Shown here: positions 43,849 through 53,917 of the stretch, piece after piece | Position numbering within the stretch: position 1 is the first letter of the stretch | Layout: every line of letters begins with the position of its first letter | NCBI GenBank assembly: GCA_900542765.1 | Contig: UQOX01000001.1 | Span: forward strand, 66,180 to 130,179 | Direction: 5' to 3' | Length of the DNA stretch: 64,000 nucleotides | From: an uncultured Porphyromonadaceae bacterium | Lineage (GTDB): Bacteria > Bacteroidota > Bacteroidia > Bacteroidales > UBA11471 | The notes under the pieces: model-generated | The model's input: only the letters and a program-made list of their open reading frames with translations | Database searches by the model: none | Told to the model about the DNA's origin: nothing | Program-made: the position numbers and the translations under genes

Positions 43849-45321
43849 TTATTTCAACTTCCACTCGGTACCTTCCTTGGTATCTTTTATCTCGAAACCG
43901 ATGGCACCGAGACGGTCGCGGATAAGGTCGGAAGTGGCCCAGTCCTTGCGGCTCTTGGCTTCGCGGCGCACTTCGAGCAGCAGGTCGACGGCCTTTTCAA
44001 AAGGTTCGGTCGAAGCTCCGCTCTCGGTCTCGTCGAGACGCATGCCGAGAATGTCGAAGAGGAAAGTCGAATAGGTGCTGCGCAACTCTTCCAGGTCGGC
44101 CTCGCTGATGGTGGCATGACCCGAGAGTATGGTGTTGATAGCACGCACGGCATCGAAGAGGTGAGAGATGACGATGGGGGTATTGAGGTCGTCGTTCATG
44201 GCCTCGTAGCAACGCTCGCGCAGCCCCTTGACCTCGGCCGTGGTCTCGGCCGAAGGCACGATTTTGCCCAAGTTGCGCCACCCCTCGGCCAAGCGGGACC
44301 AGCCCTTCTCGGCGGCTTGCAGGGCCTCGTTGCTGAAATCGAGCGTGCTGCGGTATTGGGCTTGCAGGATAAAGAAACGTATCGTCATCGGGGCATAAGC
44401 CTGGGTGAGCAACGGGTGGTTGCCGGTGAAGAACTCATCGAGGGTGATGAAGTTGCCGAGCGACTTGCCCATCTTCTGCCCGTTGATGGTAATCATGTTG
44501 TTGTGCAGCCAGTAACGCACCGTTTCGTGCCCCTGGGCGGCGACCGACTGGGCAATCTCGCACTCGTGGTGGGGGAAGAGCAGGTCCATGCCGCCACCGT
44601 GTATGTCGAACGTCTCTCCGAGGTACTTGGTGCTCATGGTCGAGCATTCGAGGTGCCAGCCGGGGAATCCGTCGCTCCACGGCGAGGGCCAGCGCATGAT
44701 GTGTTCGGGGGCGGCTTTCTTCCAAAGGGCGAAGTCGAAGGTGTTGTGTTTCTCGCTCTGCCCGTCGAGCTCACGGGTGGTTCCCAGCAGCTCGTCGATG
44801 TTGCGTCCCGAGAGTTTGCCGTAATGATGGTCCTTGTTGTATTTGGCCACGTCGAAGTAGACCGACCCTTCGCTCTCGTAGGCATAGCCGTGGTCGAGAA
44901 TCTTCTTGATGTACTCTATCTGCTCGATGATGTGCCCCGAGGCATGGGGCTCGATGCTGGGGGGCAACACGTTGAGCGCCTCGACGGCCTTGTGGTAGCG
45001 GTTGAGGTAATACTGCACGACCTCCATGGGTTCGAGCTGTTCGAGACGGGCTTTCTTGGCGATTTTGTCTTCTCCCTCGTCGGCATCGTTTTCGAGGTGT
45101 CCCACATCGGTGATGTTGCGCACATAACGCACCTTGTAGCCGAGGTGTTTCAGGTAGCGAAACACCAGGTCGAAGGTGATGGAGGGACGGGCATGTCCCA
45201 AATGGGCATCGCCATAGACCGTGGGACCGCAAACATACATGCCCACATAAGGCGGATTGAGGGGGACAAACTCTTCCTTGCGGCGGGAGAGGGTGTTATA
45301 AATGGTAAGTTTTTGTTCCAT
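43849..45321 (-). CDS. cysS: Cysteinyl-tRNA synthetase
   Basis: This 490-residue class I synthetase shows the zinc and HIGH region ([20 protein letters not shown]), [15 protein letters not shown] and the KMSKS-type loop [10 protein letters not shown], with a C-terminal helical domain. It charges tRNA-Cys. It has its own consensus promoter (45342-45372) and is separated by 90 bases from the downstream DUF5131 gene. Confidence 0.98.
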   Translation of the reverse strand: MEQKLTIYNTLSRRKEEFVPLNPPYVGMYVCGPTVYGDAHLGHARPSITFDLVFRYLKHLGYKVRYVRNITDVGHLENDADEGEDKIAKKARLEQLEPMEVVQYYLNRYHKAVEALNVLPPSIEPHASGHIIEQIEYIKKILDHGYAYESEGSVYFDVAKYNKDHHYGKLSGRNIDELLGTTRELDGQSEKHNTFDFALWKKAAPEHIMRWPSPWSDGFPGWHLECSTMSTKYLGETFDIHGGGMDLLFPHHECEIAQSVAAQGHETVRYWLHNNMITINGQKMGKSLGNFITLDEFFTGNHPLLTQAYAPMTIRFFILQAQYRSTLDFSNEALQAAEKGWSRLAEGWRNLGKIVPSAETTAEVKGLRERCYEAMNDDLNTPIVISHLFDAVRAINTILSGHATISEADLEELRSTYSTFLFDILGMRLDETESGASTEPFEKAVDLLLEVRREAKSRKDWATSDLIRDRLGAIGFEIKDTKEGTEWKLK

Positions 45322-45341
45322 TGTACTACGGGTTTAAAATA

Positions 45342-45372
45342 CAAATGTAGTCATTCTCGACAAAGAATCAAA
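45342..45372 (-). promoter_or_regulatory. cysS promoter
   Basis: On the minus strand TTTG (45372-45369), 19 bases, TACATTTG (45349-45342) match the Bacteroidetes consensus. The element ends 20 bases before the cysS ATG. Confidence 0.75.
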
Positions 45373-45435
45373 ACACGGCCGGCAAAAATCGGGCACACGG
45401 GTTCCCGGGGCCGGTCGCCTCGGCAGGAAATGGCC

Positions 45436-45729
45436 TCATGCCTCGCCGCCGGGAACGATAAAGGGTGTGGCGGGCGGCGTCTCGACATTGATTTTGCCGA
45501 ACTGCTTTTCATATTTCACGATATTGTCTTCGAGGGCGAAGAGCAGGCGTTTGGCATGCTCGGGCGTGAGCACGATGCGCGCTTTGACGTGGGCTTTGGG
45601 CATGCCGGGGAGTATGCGTATGAAATCGGCGACAAACTCCGAGGAAGAGTGGCTGATGACCGCCAGATTGGCATAGATGCCTTCGGCGACTTCGGGGGTG
45701 AGTTCTATCTGCAATTCTTTTTTTTCCAT
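45436..45729 (-). CDS. DUF3467 domain protein
   Basis: This 97-residue protein matches the small DUF3467 family: ELTPEVAEGIYANLAVISHS, FVADFIRILPGMPKAHV and RIVLTPEHAKRLLFAL, the last two highly conserved in Bacteroidetes. No enzyme motif is seen and the function is unknown; a small regulatory or RNA/protein-binding role is possible. It is the last gene of the operon that begins at 49811, 16 bases after the NigD-like gene. Confidence 0.88.
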   Translation of the reverse strand: MEKKELQIELTPEVAEGIYANLAVISHSSSEFVADFIRILPGMPKAHVKARIVLTPEHAKRLLFALEDNIVKYEKQFGKINVETPPATPFIVPGGEA

Positions 45730-45745
45730 TGTATGTGTGATTTTA

Positions 45746-46390
45746 TCATTCGTTCCTTACTACAAACTGCCGGCTTCCTCCGAGGTTGGAGGTATTGATG
45801 CGCACACGCACCACGGGAGAGAGCGGCCTCGGCAACTGGTAGGAGGCGTAGCCCGAGGCGTAGTATCCCGGGGCGTCGCCCCGGGTGTCGTGGAGCAGTT
45901 GCAAGTCGAGGGTATCGCCCCCGACGCGAGGCAGGAGGGCGACCATCGCGAGACTGTGCGTGAGGTCGTGATACTCTATCATGTAGCGCACATTGACATA
46001 GCCTCCGCTGCACCATACCGAGGTGAGGTAGAGGGGGTCGTCGGCCAAAGTCTCGACGGCTTCCTGGGAGAGCTCCTCGATTTTTCCTCCCGTCACGGGC
46101 GCGATGGAGGTCTGCAAGTCGATGTCGAGCCGGCGGTCGGTGATTTCCCCCACGGGAGAATAGCCGATGAGCACCCGCACGTCGATGGGCATGAGGTCGG
46201 CCGCAAGAGCCTCCTGCGGACAGAGCAACACCGTATCGTCGCGCAGGAAGAGGAGTTGGCCATCGTCGTGCCGGCAAGTCACCAGGTCATATCGGAAATG
46301 GGTGAGGTCGAGCCCCTCCTCCCCGTGGTCGCAGGCGGTACAGAACAGCGACAGCATGACGCCGAACAGGAGGGGAAAAGAAAATTTCAT
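45746..46390 (-). CDS. NigD-like lipoprotein
   Basis: The 214-residue product starts with a lipoprotein-type signal ([20 protein letters not shown]; candidate lipidated Cys20). The rest matches NigD-like proteins of Bacteroidetes: an OB-like N-terminal part ([13 protein letters not shown]) followed by a beta-rich C-terminal domain. Related nigABCD genes were described in bacteriocin clusters, but NigD-like proteins are common without bacteriocins. It overlaps lolD by four bases and probably acts at the outer membrane, possibly as a cargo or partner of the LolD exporter. Confidence 0.85.
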   Translation of the reverse strand: MKFSFPLLFGVMLSLFCTACDHGEEGLDLTHFRYDLVTCRHDDGQLLFLRDDTVLLCPQEALAADLMPIDVRVLIGYSPVGEITDRRLDIDLQTSIAPVTGGKIEELSQEAVETLADDPLYLTSVWCSGGYVNVRYMIEYHDLTHSLAMVALLPRVGGDTLDLQLLHDTRGDAPGYYASGYASYQLPRPLSPVVRVRINTSNLGGSRQFVVRNE

Positions 46391-47064
46391 CGGGCTTCGG
46401 TGTTTGAGGTTTGAGCCACGATGCGGCCGTCGCAAAGCTCTATCATGCGGTCGGAAAGGCGCGCCAGGGTCTCATCGTGGGTGACGATGAGGAACGTGTG
46501 GCCAAACTCCCGGCGCAGGTCGAAGAAGAGGTTGTGCAACTCGGTCTTGTTCTGGGTGTCGAGACTGCCCGACGGCTCGTCGGCAAGGACAACGTCGGGA
46601 CGGTTCACCAGCGCGCGGGCCACGGCGACACGCTGCTTCTCGCCCCCCGAAAGCTGCGCCGGCTTGTGCGACATGCGGTCGCCCAGCCCCAGGAAATCGA
46701 GCAGGCCGGCAGCCCGCCGGCGGGCTTCGGTGCGGTTTTCGCGGGCAATCAGGGCGGGTATCATGACATTTTCGAGGGCGGTAAACTCGGGCAACAGCTG
46801 GTGAAACTGGAAAACGAAACCGATGTGGCGGTTACGGAAGGCCGACAGCTCCTTTTCGCGCAAATCGAAAACCGCCCGGCCGTCGATGAGAATCTGTCCG
46901 GCATCGGGCTTTTCGAGCGTTCCCACGATTTGCAGCAGGGTGGTCTTTCCGGCTCCGCTGGCACCGACGATCGACACGATTTCGCCGCGTCCGACCGTGG
47001 CATCGATGCCTTTCAAGACTTCGAGCCGGCCGAAACTTTTGTGTATATTCTTGATTTCTATCAT
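46387..47064 (-). CDS. lolD: ABC transporter ATP-binding protein, LolD type
   Basis: This 225-residue ATPase has Walker [10 protein letters not shown], the signature [15 protein letters not shown], Walker [13 protein letters not shown] and the H-loop IVTHDE. Length and the Q-loop region [16 protein letters not shown] fit the MacB/LolD/FtsE group. With a LolC/E-type permease (not in this window) it would release lipoproteins from the inner membrane. The start ATG at 47064 overlaps the tcdA stop by four bases. FtsE is the alternative, but FtsX lies far away. Confidence 0.88.
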   Translation of the reverse strand: MIEIKNIHKSFGRLEVLKGIDATVGRGEIVSIVGASGAGKTTLLQIVGTLEKPDAGQILIDGRAVFDLREKELSAFRNRHIGFVFQFHQLLPEFTALENVMIPALIARENRTEARRRAAGLLDFLGLGDRMSHKPAQLSGGEKQRVAVARALVNRPDVVLADEPSGSLDTQNKTELHNLFFDLRREFGHTFLIVTHDETLARLSDRMIELCDGRIVAQTSNTEAR

Positions 47065-47783
47065 GCTTCCGATAATTGGCGTATCACATAGGCGGCCAGG
47101 TAGCAACCAAACACGGCTGGGAGATAGGAGACCGTGCCCACGAGCGAGCGTTTGTTGCGCTCGCCGTCGGTGGAACGCACGGCCGAGGCGACCGGCTGTT
47201 CCGTGGAGAAGACAACCTCTACCCCGCTGTCGATTCCCTGCGCACGTAGGCTCCGTCGCACCTCACGCGCCAGCCCGCAACGGCAGGTTTTCGAGATGTC
47301 GGCATAGGCCACGGCCGTCGGGTCGAGACGCGCACCGGCCCCCATCGACGAAATCACGGGCACCCGACGGCGCACACAAGCAGCCAGCAGGGCGGTTTTG
47401 GGAGCCAGCGTGTCGATGGCGTCGACAACAAAGTCATAGCGTGCATCGAGAAGCGCCTCCACGTCATCGGCTTCGAGATAGCGGCAGAGGGTGTGCAGGC
47501 ACAGACGGGGATTGATGTCGGTGAGACGCTCGCCGAGCACCTCGACCTTGGGTCGCGCCAGGGTCGAATGCAACGCCACCAACTGACGGTTGATGTTGGT
47601 CTCCTCGACCACGTCGGCATCGAGCAAGGTGATGCGACCCACGCCCGCCCGCACAATCATCTCGGCGGCATAGGCTCCCACGCCGCCCACGCCCACGACA
47701 AGCACATGGGCGTTTTGCAGCCGGGACAGCGGCTCTTCTCCCAGCAGGAGAGAGGTACGCGACAACCACTCCTCCATCGTCAA
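47061..47783 (-). CDS. tcdA: tRNA threonylcarbamoyladenosine dehydratase
   Basis: The 240-residue ThiF/E1-like protein shows the nucleotide-binding loop [19 protein letters not shown], the adenylation Asp region [15 protein letters not shown], and [11 protein letters not shown]. TcdA makes the cyclic form of t6A on tRNAs reading ANN codons. The C-terminal part is of CsdL/TcdA length rather than a ubiquitin-activating enzyme. Two starts are possible (47783 or 47777). It lies nine bases after the CoA-transferase gene. Confidence 0.93.
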   Translation of the reverse strand: MTMEEWLSRTSLLLGEEPLSRLQNAHVLVVGVGGVGAYAAEMIVRAGVGRITLLDADVVEETNINRQLVALHSTLARPKVEVLGERLTDINPRLCLHTLCRYLEADDVEALLDARYDFVVDAIDTLAPKTALLAACVRRRVPVISSMGAGARLDPTAVAYADISKTCRCGLAREVRRSLRAQGIDSGVEVVFSTEQPVASAVRSTDGERNKRSLVGTVSYLPAVFGCYLAAYVIRQLSEA

Positions 47784-47792
47784 GGCCGGGAA

Positions 47793-49286
47793 TTATTTAT
47801 ATGCGGCAAACGACGTCTGCGCCATGTCGCCCGAACGGAGGAACTCTTCGTGGAAGGCGTACGCGGCGGGAAGACAGTGCGGCGTATGACTTTTTTTCCC
47901 GAGAGAAAGATATTCTCGCAGCAGGGGACGATACATGGGGTGTGCACAATTTTCGATGATGAGCTCGGCACGTTCACGAGGATTCTTGCCCCGCAAATCG
48001 GCCACGCCATATTCCGTAACAATCACGTTGACGGAGTGTTCACTGTGGTCGAGATGCGAAACCATGGGCACGATGGCGCTGATTTTGCCGCCTTTGGCCA
48101 CCGAGGGGCAGGTAAATATCGAGATGTAGGCGTTGCGGGTGAAGTCGCCCGAACCGCCGATACCGTTCATCATCTTGGTACCGGTAACATGGGTACTGTT
48201 CACGTTGCCGAAGATGTCGGCTTCGAGGGCGGTGTTGATGGTGATAAGTCCCATGCGGCGCACCAACTCGGGGTTGTTGCTGATTTCACCGGGACGCAAC
48301 ACGATCTTGTCGCGGAAGAAGTCGAGATTGCCATACACCTCCTGCATCACCTTGTCGCTCACCGTGAGCGAACAACTGCTGGCAAAGGTGCAACGCCCTT
48401 CTCGCAAAAGGCCGATGACCGAGTCCTGTATCACCTCGGTATACATCTGGAAAGGCGGGATATGGGGGTTTTTGCCGAGGAATCCCAACACGGCATTGGC
48501 AATGTTGCCCACGCCCGACTGTATGGGCAGGAATTCCTGGGGGATAAGGCCGGCTTGGAGCTGCGCGGTGAGGAAGTCGCTCACGTTGCGGCCGATGCTC
48601 ATCGTCACCTCATCGCTCGGGGCAAACTCCTTCACGCCGTCGGGGAGATTGGTCTCGACGATGCCCACAATCTTGGCCGGGTCGACTTGGATATAGGGCA
48701 CACCCACACGGTCGGAGGGGCGATAAACGGGTATCTCGCGACGATAAGGGGGGTCGGCTGGCTGGTAGATGTCGTGGAAACCGGCCAACTCTTTGGGGTT
48801 ATGGGCATTGAGTTCGATGATAATCTTGCTGGCCAACTTGCATACGGTAGGGGCGATACCCACACCGGGACCGAGGTAAATTTTCCCGTCATCGGTCACC
48901 GACGAAGCCTCGATGACGGCCACATCGATTTTTCCCAGGAAACCATAGCGCAACATCTGGGCCAACTCCGAAAGATGCACGTCGCAATAAGAAATCTCCC
49001 CCGCGTTGATGGCCGCCCGCGAATCGGGACACGACTGGTAGGGGGTGCGGAATTTGATGGCTTTGGCGCGTGCCAAAGCTCCGTCGAGATGGTCACTGGT
49101 CGATGCTCCGGTGAAGACACCGATGCGGAAAGGCCGGCCAGCGGCATGTTCTTCTTCGGCACGGCGGGCAATGGCTTCGGGAACCACCTTGGGAGTTCCT
49201 GCGGCAGTAAATCCGCCAAAGCCCACGTTATCATCATTCTTTACATGCAAAGCGGCCTCTTCGGCCGAAATTACTTTAAAACTCAT
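47793..49286 (-). CDS. Acetyl-CoA hydrolase/succinate CoA-transferase family protein
   Basis: This 497-residue class I CoA-transferase matches the SucCoA/AarC/Cat1-like group. Conserved segments are FGGFTAAGTPKVVPEA near the start, SGVGNIANAVLG, and SHLDHSEHSVNVIVTEYGVADLRGK near the C terminus. It should exchange CoA between acetate and succinate, or propionate in gut Bacteroidetes that excrete both acids. I could not place the catalytic Glu with certainty. It follows the small membrane protein gene by 15 bases. Confidence 0.9.
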   Translation of the reverse strand: MSFKVISAEEAALHVKNDDNVGFGGFTAAGTPKVVPEAIARRAEEEHAAGRPFRIGVFTGASTSDHLDGALARAKAIKFRTPYQSCPDSRAAINAGEISYCDVHLSELAQMLRYGFLGKIDVAVIEASSVTDDGKIYLGPGVGIAPTVCKLASKIIIELNAHNPKELAGFHDIYQPADPPYRREIPVYRPSDRVGVPYIQVDPAKIVGIVETNLPDGVKEFAPSDEVTMSIGRNVSDFLTAQLQAGLIPQEFLPIQSGVGNIANAVLGFLGKNPHIPPFQMYTEVIQDSVIGLLREGRCTFASSCSLTVSDKVMQEVYGNLDFFRDKIVLRPGEISNNPELVRRMGLITINTALEADIFGNVNSTHVTGTKMMNGIGGSGDFTRNAYISIFTCPSVAKGGKISAIVPMVSHLDHSEHSVNVIVTEYGVADLRGKNPRERAELIIENCAHPMYRPLLREYLSLGKKSHTPHCLPAAYAFHEEFLRSGDMAQTSFAAYK

Positions 49287-49301
49287 ACTTGTATTGTTTT
49301 T

Positions 49302-49811
49302 CTAATATTTCCGATGCAATATTTCCGATGCAATAACGGCCTTCCGCCACTCCTCGATGGTCATTTCGGGGCGCGATTCTTCATTCGCGTCGGCCTCGGC
49401 AGGAGGCGGCACCACAGGAGTCCCGCCATATTCGGCCCCGATTGCCGGGGCAACGGCTTCGGGCTTGGACTGTGAGACTTTACGCAAAAACGACTCGCGG
49501 GCTTCGCGTGCCGGCTCGGCCGCCTGCGACAACTCACCCGGGAGGAACGGGGCGGGCTTCTTTTTGGCGGGAAGCGGCTCGGCGGGAGCGGGGGCGCTTT
49601 GTCTCGCAACGCCCCTCTTCTCACGGAGCGAAGGCATCTCGCCCTGCAACAGCCGCAACAATTCATCGTCACCGATTGGCAACGCCTCTTGCTCGTCCTC
49701 CAACGCACGAGACGACTGCTGCGACTCTTCACGCTGCTTGCGGGCGCTCTTCACCAGCGAATATCCGACATAGCCAAAAATAAGTATCAGATAAACCCAC
49801 AGATTATCCAT
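49302..49811 (-). CDS. Single-pass membrane protein of unknown function
   Basis: The 169-residue protein starts with one hydrophobic segment (MDNLWVYLILIFGYVGYSLV), likely a membrane anchor with the rest in the cytoplasm. A charged, Pro/Ala-rich central region follows, and a C-terminal helix (MTIEEWRKAVIASEILHRKY) that is the most protein-like part. I recognise no family. It heads an operon running to 45436. Confidence 0.75.
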   Translation of the reverse strand: MDNLWVYLILIFGYVGYSLVKSARKQREESQQSSRALEDEQEALPIGDDELLRLLQGEMPSLREKRGVARQSAPAPAEPLPAKKKPAPFLPGELSQAAEPAREARESFLRKVSQSKPEAVAPAIGAEYGGTPVVPPPAEADANEESRPEMTIEEWRKAVIASEILHRKY

Positions 49812-49879
49812 CGCTTTTTTGTATTTTTGTCCGTGTAAAATTACATATTGTCTCTTGAAAAACAAAATTCCTGCCTACA

Positions 49880-49959
49880 CAAAAAATTTAGGGCGGTTTC
49901 ACAACCACCCTAAACGAATTTAACCTAAACCTTAACTATGAAAAAATTTCATATGAAGT
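49880..49959 (-). ncRNA. Possible short terminated leader RNA or sRNA
   Basis: A minus-strand promoter (49994-49965) is followed within about 75 bases by an intrinsic terminator (49914-49881). Transcription would make an RNA of about 80 bases, containing a tiny frame MKFFHS, unless it reads through into the membrane-protein operon at 49811. It could be an attenuated leader or an independent small RNA. Inference from signals only. Confidence 0.45.
49881..49914 (-). terminator. Intrinsic terminator upstream of the 49302-49811 gene
   Basis: On the minus strand TTTAGGG-T-GGTT pairs with AACC-G-CCCTAAA around a GTGA loop and is followed by six T. Confidence 0.8.
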
Positions 49960-49964
49960 TACGG

Positions 49965-49994
49965 CAAAGATAATAATTTTCTTTCTAATGCAAA
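49965..49994 (-). promoter_or_regulatory. Promoter for the minus-strand leader/operon
   Basis: On the minus strand TTTG (49994-49991), 18 bases, TATCTTTG (49972-49965). The spacing is one base short of the usual 19-21. Remaining bases up to the miaB start (50118) are AT-rich and hold no gene. Confidence 0.6.
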
Positions 49995-50117
49995 CTTTTT
50001 AGAGCATTTTTTCATAAAAAAGCCTTCAAATCATTGAAAAAATAAGGAAATTCGAATAAATATTCTTCCTGTAAAAGTTTTTTGTCATATTTGCCCCCTC
50101 ATCATAAAAACGTGCCC

Positions 50118-51449
50118 ATGAACGAAAAAAAACTCTTTATCGAGACATACGGTTGCCAAATGAACATGGCCGACAGCGAAGTGGTCGCCTCCATCATGAA
50201 GATGGCCGGCTATGCCTTGTGCGACAACATCGAAGAGGCCGACGCCATTTTTGTAAACACCTGCTCGATACGCGACAATGCCGAGCAACGGGTTGTCTCC
50301 CGCCTGCAATATTTCAACTCGCTGCGCCGCAAAAACCGGCGCCTCATCGTGGGCGTGCTCGGCTGCATGGCCGAACGGGTGAAAGAGTCGCTCCTGAGCG
50401 AACACCACGCCGACCTCGTCGTAGGCCCCGACGCCTACCTCGACCTGCCCCACCTGGTGGCCTCGGTCGAGAACGGCGAGAAAGCCATCAACGTGGAACT
50501 CTCGACCACCGAAACCTACAAGCAGGTGATTCCCACCCGCATCGGCGCCAACCGCATATCGGGCTTCATCTCCATCATGCGGGGCTGCAACAACTTCTGT
50601 TCCTACTGCATCGTGCCCTACACCCGCGGCCGCGAACGCAGCCGTGAGCCCGAAAGCATCTTGCAGGAGTTGCAAGAACTGCGCCGCCAAGGCTTCAAGG
50701 AGGCCACCCTGCTGGGACAGAACGTCAACTCCTACCACTTCACCGAGGCCGACGGCCGCGTCATCGACTTCCCCGCCCTGCTCGCCATCGTGGCCGAAGC
50801 GGCTCCCGACATGCGCATACGCTTCACCACCTCGCACCCCAAAGACATGAGCGACGAGACCCTGCACACCATCGCCCGGTATCCCAACCTGTGCCGCCAC
50901 ATACACCTGCCGGTGCAGTCGGGCAACAACCGCATTCTCGCCCTGATGAACCGCAAATACACGCGCGAATGGTACCTCGACCGCATTGCCGCCATACGCC
51001 GCATACTGCCCGACTGCGGCATTTCGAGCGACCTCTTTGCCGGCTTCCACTCCGAGAGCGAAGCGGAGTTTGAAGAGACCCTCTCGCTCATGCGCGAAGT
51101 GGGATTCGACAGCTCGTTCCTCTTCAAATACTCCGAACGCCCCGGCACCTACGCCGCCCGCAACCTGCCCGACGACGTGCCCGAAGAGGTGAAAATAGAG
51201 CGCCTGCAACGCATGATCGACCTGCAAAACGACCTCTCGCTCGAAAGCAACCGTCGCGACATAGGCCGCACCTTCGAGGTGCTCGTCGAGGGTTTCTCGC
51301 GCCGCTCCCGCGAACAGCTGTGCGGCCGCACGCAACAAAACAAGATGGTGGTCTTCACCCGCACCGAAAGCGTCAAGGCCGGCGACCTCGTGCCCGTGCG
51401 CATCACCGACGCCTCCTCGGCCACCCTCCTCGGCGAAGTGGTGGCCTGA
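50118..51449 (+). CDS. miaB: tRNA-2-methylthio-N6-dimethylallyladenosine synthase
   Basis: This 443-residue methylthiotransferase has the N-terminal UPF0004 domain with three cluster-binding Cys (YGCQMN, NTCSIRDNA and VLGCMAERV). The radical SAM domain carries CNNFCSYCIVPYTRGRERS, followed by a C-terminal TRAM domain (GRTQQNKMVVF). It adds the 2-methylthio group to i6A37 of tRNAs. ATG 50118 gives the family N terminus MNEKKLFIETYGCQ. Confidence 0.98.
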   Translation: MNEKKLFIETYGCQMNMADSEVVASIMKMAGYALCDNIEEADAIFVNTCSIRDNAEQRVVSRLQYFNSLRRKNRRLIVGVLGCMAERVKESLLSEHHADLVVGPDAYLDLPHLVASVENGEKAINVELSTTETYKQVIPTRIGANRISGFISIMRGCNNFCSYCIVPYTRGRERSREPESILQELQELRRQGFKEATLLGQNVNSYHFTEADGRVIDFPALLAIVAEAAPDMRIRFTTSHPKDMSDETLHTIARYPNLCRHIHLPVQSGNNRILALMNRKYTREWYLDRIAAIRRILPDCGISSDLFAGFHSESEAEFEETLSLMREVGFDSSFLFKYSERPGTYAARNLPDDVPEEVKIERLQRMIDLQNDLSLESNRRDIGRTFEVLVEGFSRRSREQLCGRTQQNKMVVFTRTESVKAGDLVPVRITDASSATLLGEVVA

Positions 51450-51540
51450 CCTCCCCTCCCTCCTCACGAGGCTCACCCCCCCGGCAGGGAGTCACGGCAC
51501 CTACCGATGCAGGAAAGGGGGTCCGACCTCCTCCGTAAGA

Positions 51541-51583
51541 CAATCCCCGCCCCAAACAAGATGATTGTTTGGGGCGGGGATTG
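51541..51583. terminator. Terminator between convergent miaB and folK
   Basis: A 19-base perfect stem (CAATCCCCGCCCCAAACAA with its complement) encloses a GATGA loop. It is GC-rich without a T run and serves both convergent transcripts. Confidence 0.8.
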
Positions 51584-51609
51584 TCATATCCACAGGGAAA
51601 AACAGGCTC

Positions 51610-52071
51610 TCAGAGCTCCGCGAGGAGCTGCGACACACTCTTCCGCAACAGGGGGTGAAGCAACGCCGGGGCAATTTCGCAAAGGGGTTCGAGGACAAAC
51701 CGCCGCAGATGGAGCCGGGGGTGCGGCAGGGTGAGAGCCGGCGTGTCGAGCACGGCATCGCCCACAAAAAGCAGGTCGATGTCGATGGTGCGGTCGGCAT
51801 ACCGGCCATCGACACTTTTGTGCGTGCGACCCAAGTCGCGCTCGATGCGCTGCGTCACGGCAAGCAGGGTTTCGGGAGAGAGGGTGGTTTCGAGAGCGAG
51901 AGCCACGTTGAGAAAACGATGCGGCGAGGAGAATCCCCACGGCTCGGTCTCGTAGAGCGACGAGAGAGCCGTCACGGGACCGGCCTCGACCGTAAGAGCG
52001 GCGACCGCCTCCTGTATGAGCCGGAGGCGGTCGCCGAGATTGGAGCCGAGCGACAGGTAGGCAGTGGCCAT
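51610..52071 (-). CDS. folK: 2-amino-4-hydroxy-6-hydroxymethyldihydropteridine pyrophosphokinase
   Basis: The 153-residue HPPK begins MATAYLSLGSNLGDR and carries SSLYETEPWG and the metal-binding DRTIDIDLLF signature, then LPHPRLHLRRFVLEPL. It pyrophosphorylates the pterin for folate synthesis. The ATG at 52071 lies four bases after the queA stop, so it is the end of the ftsX-to-folK chain. Confidence 0.97.
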   Translation of the reverse strand: MATAYLSLGSNLGDRLRLIQEAVAALTVEAGPVTALSSLYETEPWGFSSPHRFLNVALALETTLSPETLLAVTQRIERDLGRTHKSVDGRYADRTIDIDLLFVGDAVLDTPALTLPHPRLHLRRFVLEPLCEIAPALLHPLLRKSVSQLLAEL

Positions 52072-52075
52072 AAGG

Positions 52076-53125
52076 TCAGAGAATGAGCATGGCGTCGCCG
52101 TACGCGCCGAAATGATAACCCTCTTTGAGGGCCGTCTCATACGCCTCAAAGACCTGTTCATATCCGCCGAAGGCGGCTACCATCATGAGCATGGTCGAAT
52201 AGGGCATGTGGAAATTGGTGACGAGACTGGTGGCAACGGTGAAGTCGTAAGGCGGGAAAATAAACTTGTTGGTCCAGCCGTCATACGGTTTCATGTGACC
52301 GTCGGTGCTGACGGTGCTCTCGATGGCCCGCATCACCGAGGTACCCACGGCGCACACATGGCGTGCCTCGTCCTTGGCATGGTTGACAATCTCCACCATC
52401 TCGGGGGTGACAATCATCTGCTCCGAGTCCATCTTGTGCTTGGTAAGGTCCTCGACATCGATTTCGCGGAAGTTGCCGAGTCCCGAATGGAGGGTGAGGA
52501 ACGCCGAGTCGATGCCCTTTATCTCCATGCGTTTCATCAATTCGCGGCTGAAATGGAGGCCGGCGGCAGGGGCCACGACGGCGCCTTCGTTGCGGGCGAA
52601 GATGGTCTGATAACGTTCAAAGTCTTCGGGTTCCGAGGGACGGTTGATGTAACGGGGAAGAGGCGGCTCACCGAGTTTGTAGAGCGCCTCCTTGAACTCT
52701 TCGTGCGTACCGTCGAAGAGGAAACGCAGCGTGCGACCTCGCGAGGTGGTGTTGTCGATTACCTCGGCCACCATCGAGTCGTCCTCGCCGAAATAGAGTT
52801 TGTTGCCGATGCGGATTTTGCGGGCAGGGTCTACCAGCACGTCCCACAGGCGATGTTCTTCGTTGAGCTCGCGCAGGAGGAAAACCTCGATTTTGGCGCC
52901 GGTTTTCTCCTTGTTTCCATAGAGCAGGGCGGGAAACACGCGGGTATCGTTGAAGACGAAAAGGTCGTGTTCGTCGAAATAGTTGATAATCTCCTTGAAG
53001 ATGCAATGCTCTATCGTACCGGTTTTGCGATTGACCACCATGAGGCGCGACTCGTCGCGGTTTTTGGCCGGATACTTGGCAATCTGCTCTTCGGTGAGTT
53101 TGAACTTGAACTGCGATAACTTCAT
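52076..53125 (-). CDS. queA: S-adenosylmethionine:tRNA ribosyltransferase-isomerase
   Basis: The 349-residue QueA shows [24 protein letters not shown], the [11 protein letters not shown] segment, [13 protein letters not shown] and a C-terminal end rich in conserved aromatic residues ([16 protein letters not shown]). It builds epoxyqueuosine on tRNA. It lies three bases after truB and four before folK, the usual Bacteroidetes order. Confidence 0.98.
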   Translation of the reverse strand: MKLSQFKFKLTEEQIAKYPAKNRDESRLMVVNRKTGTIEHCIFKEIINYFDEHDLFVFNDTRVFPALLYGNKEKTGAKIEVFLLRELNEEHRLWDVLVDPARKIRIGNKLYFGEDDSMVAEVIDNTTSRGRTLRFLFDGTHEEFKEALYKLGEPPLPRYINRPSEPEDFERYQTIFARNEGAVVAPAAGLHFSRELMKRMEIKGIDSAFLTLHSGLGNFREIDVEDLTKHKMDSEQMIVTPEMVEIVNHAKDEARHVCAVGTSVMRAIESTVSTDGHMKPYDGWTNKFIFPPYDFTVATSLVTNFHMPYSTMLMMVAAFGGYEQVFEAYETALKEGYHFGAYGDAMLIL

Positions 53126-53128
53126 ATC

Positions 53129-53869
53129 TTATTCGGTTTGTTGATTTTTCGATTCTTCGGCGGGAGGGATTTCGGCCTGCCGGGCAAGCGACTCGGCAAC
53201 GACGCGGTCGATGTCGTCGACCGAGAGGCAACGGTCGAGGGTCACATCGCCTACCCGGGTGCGCACCAGCCCTATGAGGTGTGCGCCGCTGCCCAATGCC
53301 TCGCCCAGGTCACGGGCCAAGGCGCGTATGTAAGTGCCCTTGCTGCACACGATGCGTATGCGCAAGGTGTCGGGGGTGAAATCGAGCAACTCTATTTCGT
53401 CGATGACCAGCTCTTTGGGTTTGAGCTCCACAGCCTGCCCCTTACGGGCCATTCTGTAAGCCCGGCGGCCATCGACCTTGCAGGCCGAGAAAGCCGGCGG
53501 TACCTGGCTGATGGTGCCGACAAAGCGGGTCAACGTCTGCTCCACCAACTCCCGGGTGATGTGCCCGGTGGGATAGGTGGCATCGATTTCGGTTTCGAGG
53601 TCGTGCGACGGTGTCGTGGCGCCGAGGCGCAGGGTGGCAACATATTCTTTGGTCTGATACTGGAAACTCTCGATGAGCTTGGTGGCCTTTCCCGTGCAGA
53701 CAATCATGACACCCGAAGCCAGCGGGTCGAGCGTGCCGGCATGTCCCACCTTGATTTTTTTGAGGCCGTAGGCACGGGATATGGTGTTGCGCAGCGTCTT
53801 CACGAGCTTGAACGAGGTCCAATGCAACGGCTTGTCGAAATATAATATCTCCCCTTCTTGAAAATCCAT
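53129..53869 (-). CDS. truB: tRNA pseudouridine-55 synthase
   Basis: This 246-residue synthase contains the catalytic Asp48 in GHAGTLDPLASGV, the RLGATTPSHDLE segment, PPAFSACKVDGRRAY and GTYIRALARDLG. It makes pseudouridine 55 in the T loop of tRNAs. It is linked to uppP upstream and queA downstream. Confidence 0.98.
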   Translation of the reverse strand: MDFQEGEILYFDKPLHWTSFKLVKTLRNTISRAYGLKKIKVGHAGTLDPLASGVMIVCTGKATKLIESFQYQTKEYVATLRLGATTPSHDLETEIDATYPTGHITRELVEQTLTRFVGTISQVPPAFSACKVDGRRAYRMARKGQAVELKPKELVIDEIELLDFTPDTLRIRIVCSKGTYIRALARDLGEALGSGAHLIGLVRTRVGDVTLDRCLSVDDIDRVVAESLARQAEIPPAEESKNQQTE

Positions 53870-53917
53870 CTTCTCTTTTCTAAATCATAGCTCCCCCGGG
53901 AGGAGCCGTTCACTGGT

